The notes beneath the pieces are model-generated. The model ran no database searches and had not been told where the DNA came from. It saw only the letters and a list, made by a program, of their open reading frames with translations. The position numbers were made by a program, and so were the translations under genes. Positions 63,304-64,000 of a stretch of DNA of 64,000 nt are shown piece by piece. Within the stretch, counting starts at the first letter, position 1. Each line of letters opens with the position of its first letter. Source of the stretch: Paraburkholderia aspalathi (GTDB lineage Bacteria; Pseudomonadota; Gammaproteobacteria; Burkholderiales; Burkholderiaceae); the NCBI RefSeq assembly GCF_900116445.1, contig NZ_FPBH01000024.1, positions 96,932 to 160,931 of the forward strand. Direction: 5' to 3'.

Positions 63304-64000
63304 ATGAACAAGGCATATCGGACCATCTGGAACAAGGCGCTGGGCGCCTTCGTAGCCGCGTCGGAGTTGGACGCATCGCGCGGCAAGGGGAAGTCGGGGG
63401 CGGCTGCTTCTATGTGCGACGCACGCAGCGGCGAGCAGGGTGCTGCCGCGTCGCCCGGTTCGGGACCGCGTGTCGTCACCGTGCTGTTGTTAATGGGTTT
63501 CGGGGGATGGGGCGCGCAGGCGCAGGCTCAGGCCAACTGCTCGGCGGCGCCCTACAACTTCTATAGTGGCAGTGCCACATGCGTGGGCCAACAGTCTACC
63601 GCCTCTAGCGGCGGAGCCACCGCGGTAGGTTATGGGGCCACCAGTACGGGAATTAATGCACTGTCTTTTGGTTTTCAGGCCATTGCCAATGGTATCAACG
63701 CCATTTACATGGGTGCGCGTACAGCTGCCGGTACTGGAGCGACCGCGCAGGCGGCGATCGGCATCGGGACGGACGTCACCGCCAGCGGCTCGGCGGCCAT
63801 CGGAATTGGCCTTGACGCTGTCTCGAGCGGCAATCGGTCGACTGCTGTCGGCCCATTGGCGGAGGCGACGGGGACCAACGGCGTCGCGATGGGTGCCAGT
63901 TCGAGCGCTGCCGCGTCAGGCGCCGTCGCATTGGGCGGCGGCGCCACCGGTTCGCAAACCAACGGTATAGCCGTTGGTGCGGGAGCCAGTGCCACCGGTG
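63304..64000 (+). CDS. Trimeric autotransporter adhesin (YadA-like), 5' part
   Basis: The frame opens at ATG 63304 after GTGAGG and runs off the window. The N-terminus, MNKAYRTIWNKALGAFVAA, is an extended signal peptide region typical of large autotransporters; a hydrophobic core (VVTVLLLMGFGGWG) and AQAQAQA cleavage site follow near residue 75. An unusually long, Gly/Ser-rich insert (about 23-58) separates the two. Then come YadA-head repeats with AVGxGA and AIGIG cores, such as TAVGYGATSTG and AAIGIGLDAVSSG. Expected role: surface attachment, anchored by a C-terminal barrel outside the window. Confidence 0.92.
   Translation, partial: MNKAYRTIWNKALGAFVAASELDASRGKGKSGAAASMCDARSGEQGAAASPGSGPRVVTVLLLMGFGGWGAQAQAQANCSAAPYNFYSGSATCVGQQSTASSGGATAVGYGATSTGINALSFGFQAIANGINAIYMGARTAAGTGATAQAAIGIGTDVTASGSAAIGIGLDAVSSGNRSTAVGPLAEATGTNGVAMGASSSAAASGAVALGGGATGSQTNGIAVGAGASATG

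Overview
The window looks like a gene-sparse accessory stretch of a GC-rich beta-proteobacterium of the Burkholderiaceae, most likely Paraburkholderia or Caballeronia. This rests on protein families seen: two DUF4148 exported proteins, DUF1840, DUF3047 and DUF4336 proteins, a DedA-PAP2-LssY fusion, HdeA, a HiPIP with a twin-arginine-like leader and a YadA-type adhesin with an extended signal peptide. No rRNA, tRNA or CRISPR array was seen.

Layout. 0-6.5 kb: SET-domain protein (cut by the window edge), CPA1 Na+/H+ antiporter, membrane diguanylate cyclase, and the DedA/PAP2/LssY protein. 7-20.3 kb: DUF4148 genes, small membrane proteins, an intact IS701-family element with a 4-bp target duplication, cytochrome b561, a QseBC/PmrAB-like two-component system, PhoU with an amber codon near its start, and PstS. 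20.6-23.6 kb: IS3 relic, VanX-like dipeptidase, DUF1840 and DUF4336. 23.7-28.4 kb: a complete livKHMGF-type ABC operon. 28.8-33.1 kb: orphan Rieske protein, MarR regulator and a degenerate, frameshifted HtrA. 33.5-39.8 kb: APC permease, ClC channel, Pal-like lipoprotein and HdeA. 40.5-45.3 kb: small stress-type proteins, HiPIP, UspA and a DUF1840 pseudogene. 46.4-51.5 kb: an extra FtsI and several exported proteins. 51.7-53.2 kb: a gene graveyard. 53.3-61.1 kb: HxlR with divergent redox genes, MFS, EAL-HDOD and a CtpA protease. 61.7-64 kb: 3' end of a group II intron, then a trimeric autotransporter running off the edge.

Two shared regulatory themes emerge. First, nine direct repeats of the PmrA/QseB-box type (YTTAAR-N5-YTTAAR, 11-bp period) occur between 8.6 and 39.1 kb. 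In six of them a good -10 hexamer lies exactly 10 bp from the box. Four of those six lead, without an obvious long gene, to an intrinsic terminator 100-250 bp away, which suggests orphan small RNAs. Two of these units (8.4 and 17.9 kb) look like duplicates and each sits beside a 60-residue membrane protein gene of the same family. Second, a palindrome close to TATGTCACATNRTGAYA recurs about eight times. It lies just upstream of the MarR gene and near the liv operon, DUF4336, both DUF1840 copies, the HtrA-like gene, the UspA locus and a small membrane protein gene. The HtrA-like promoter carries both motifs. The region has also suffered much decay: a multi-frameshift DUF1840, two ClC relics, a broken recombinase, a truncated sugar epimerase-like gene, an amber phoU and a frameshifted HtrA.
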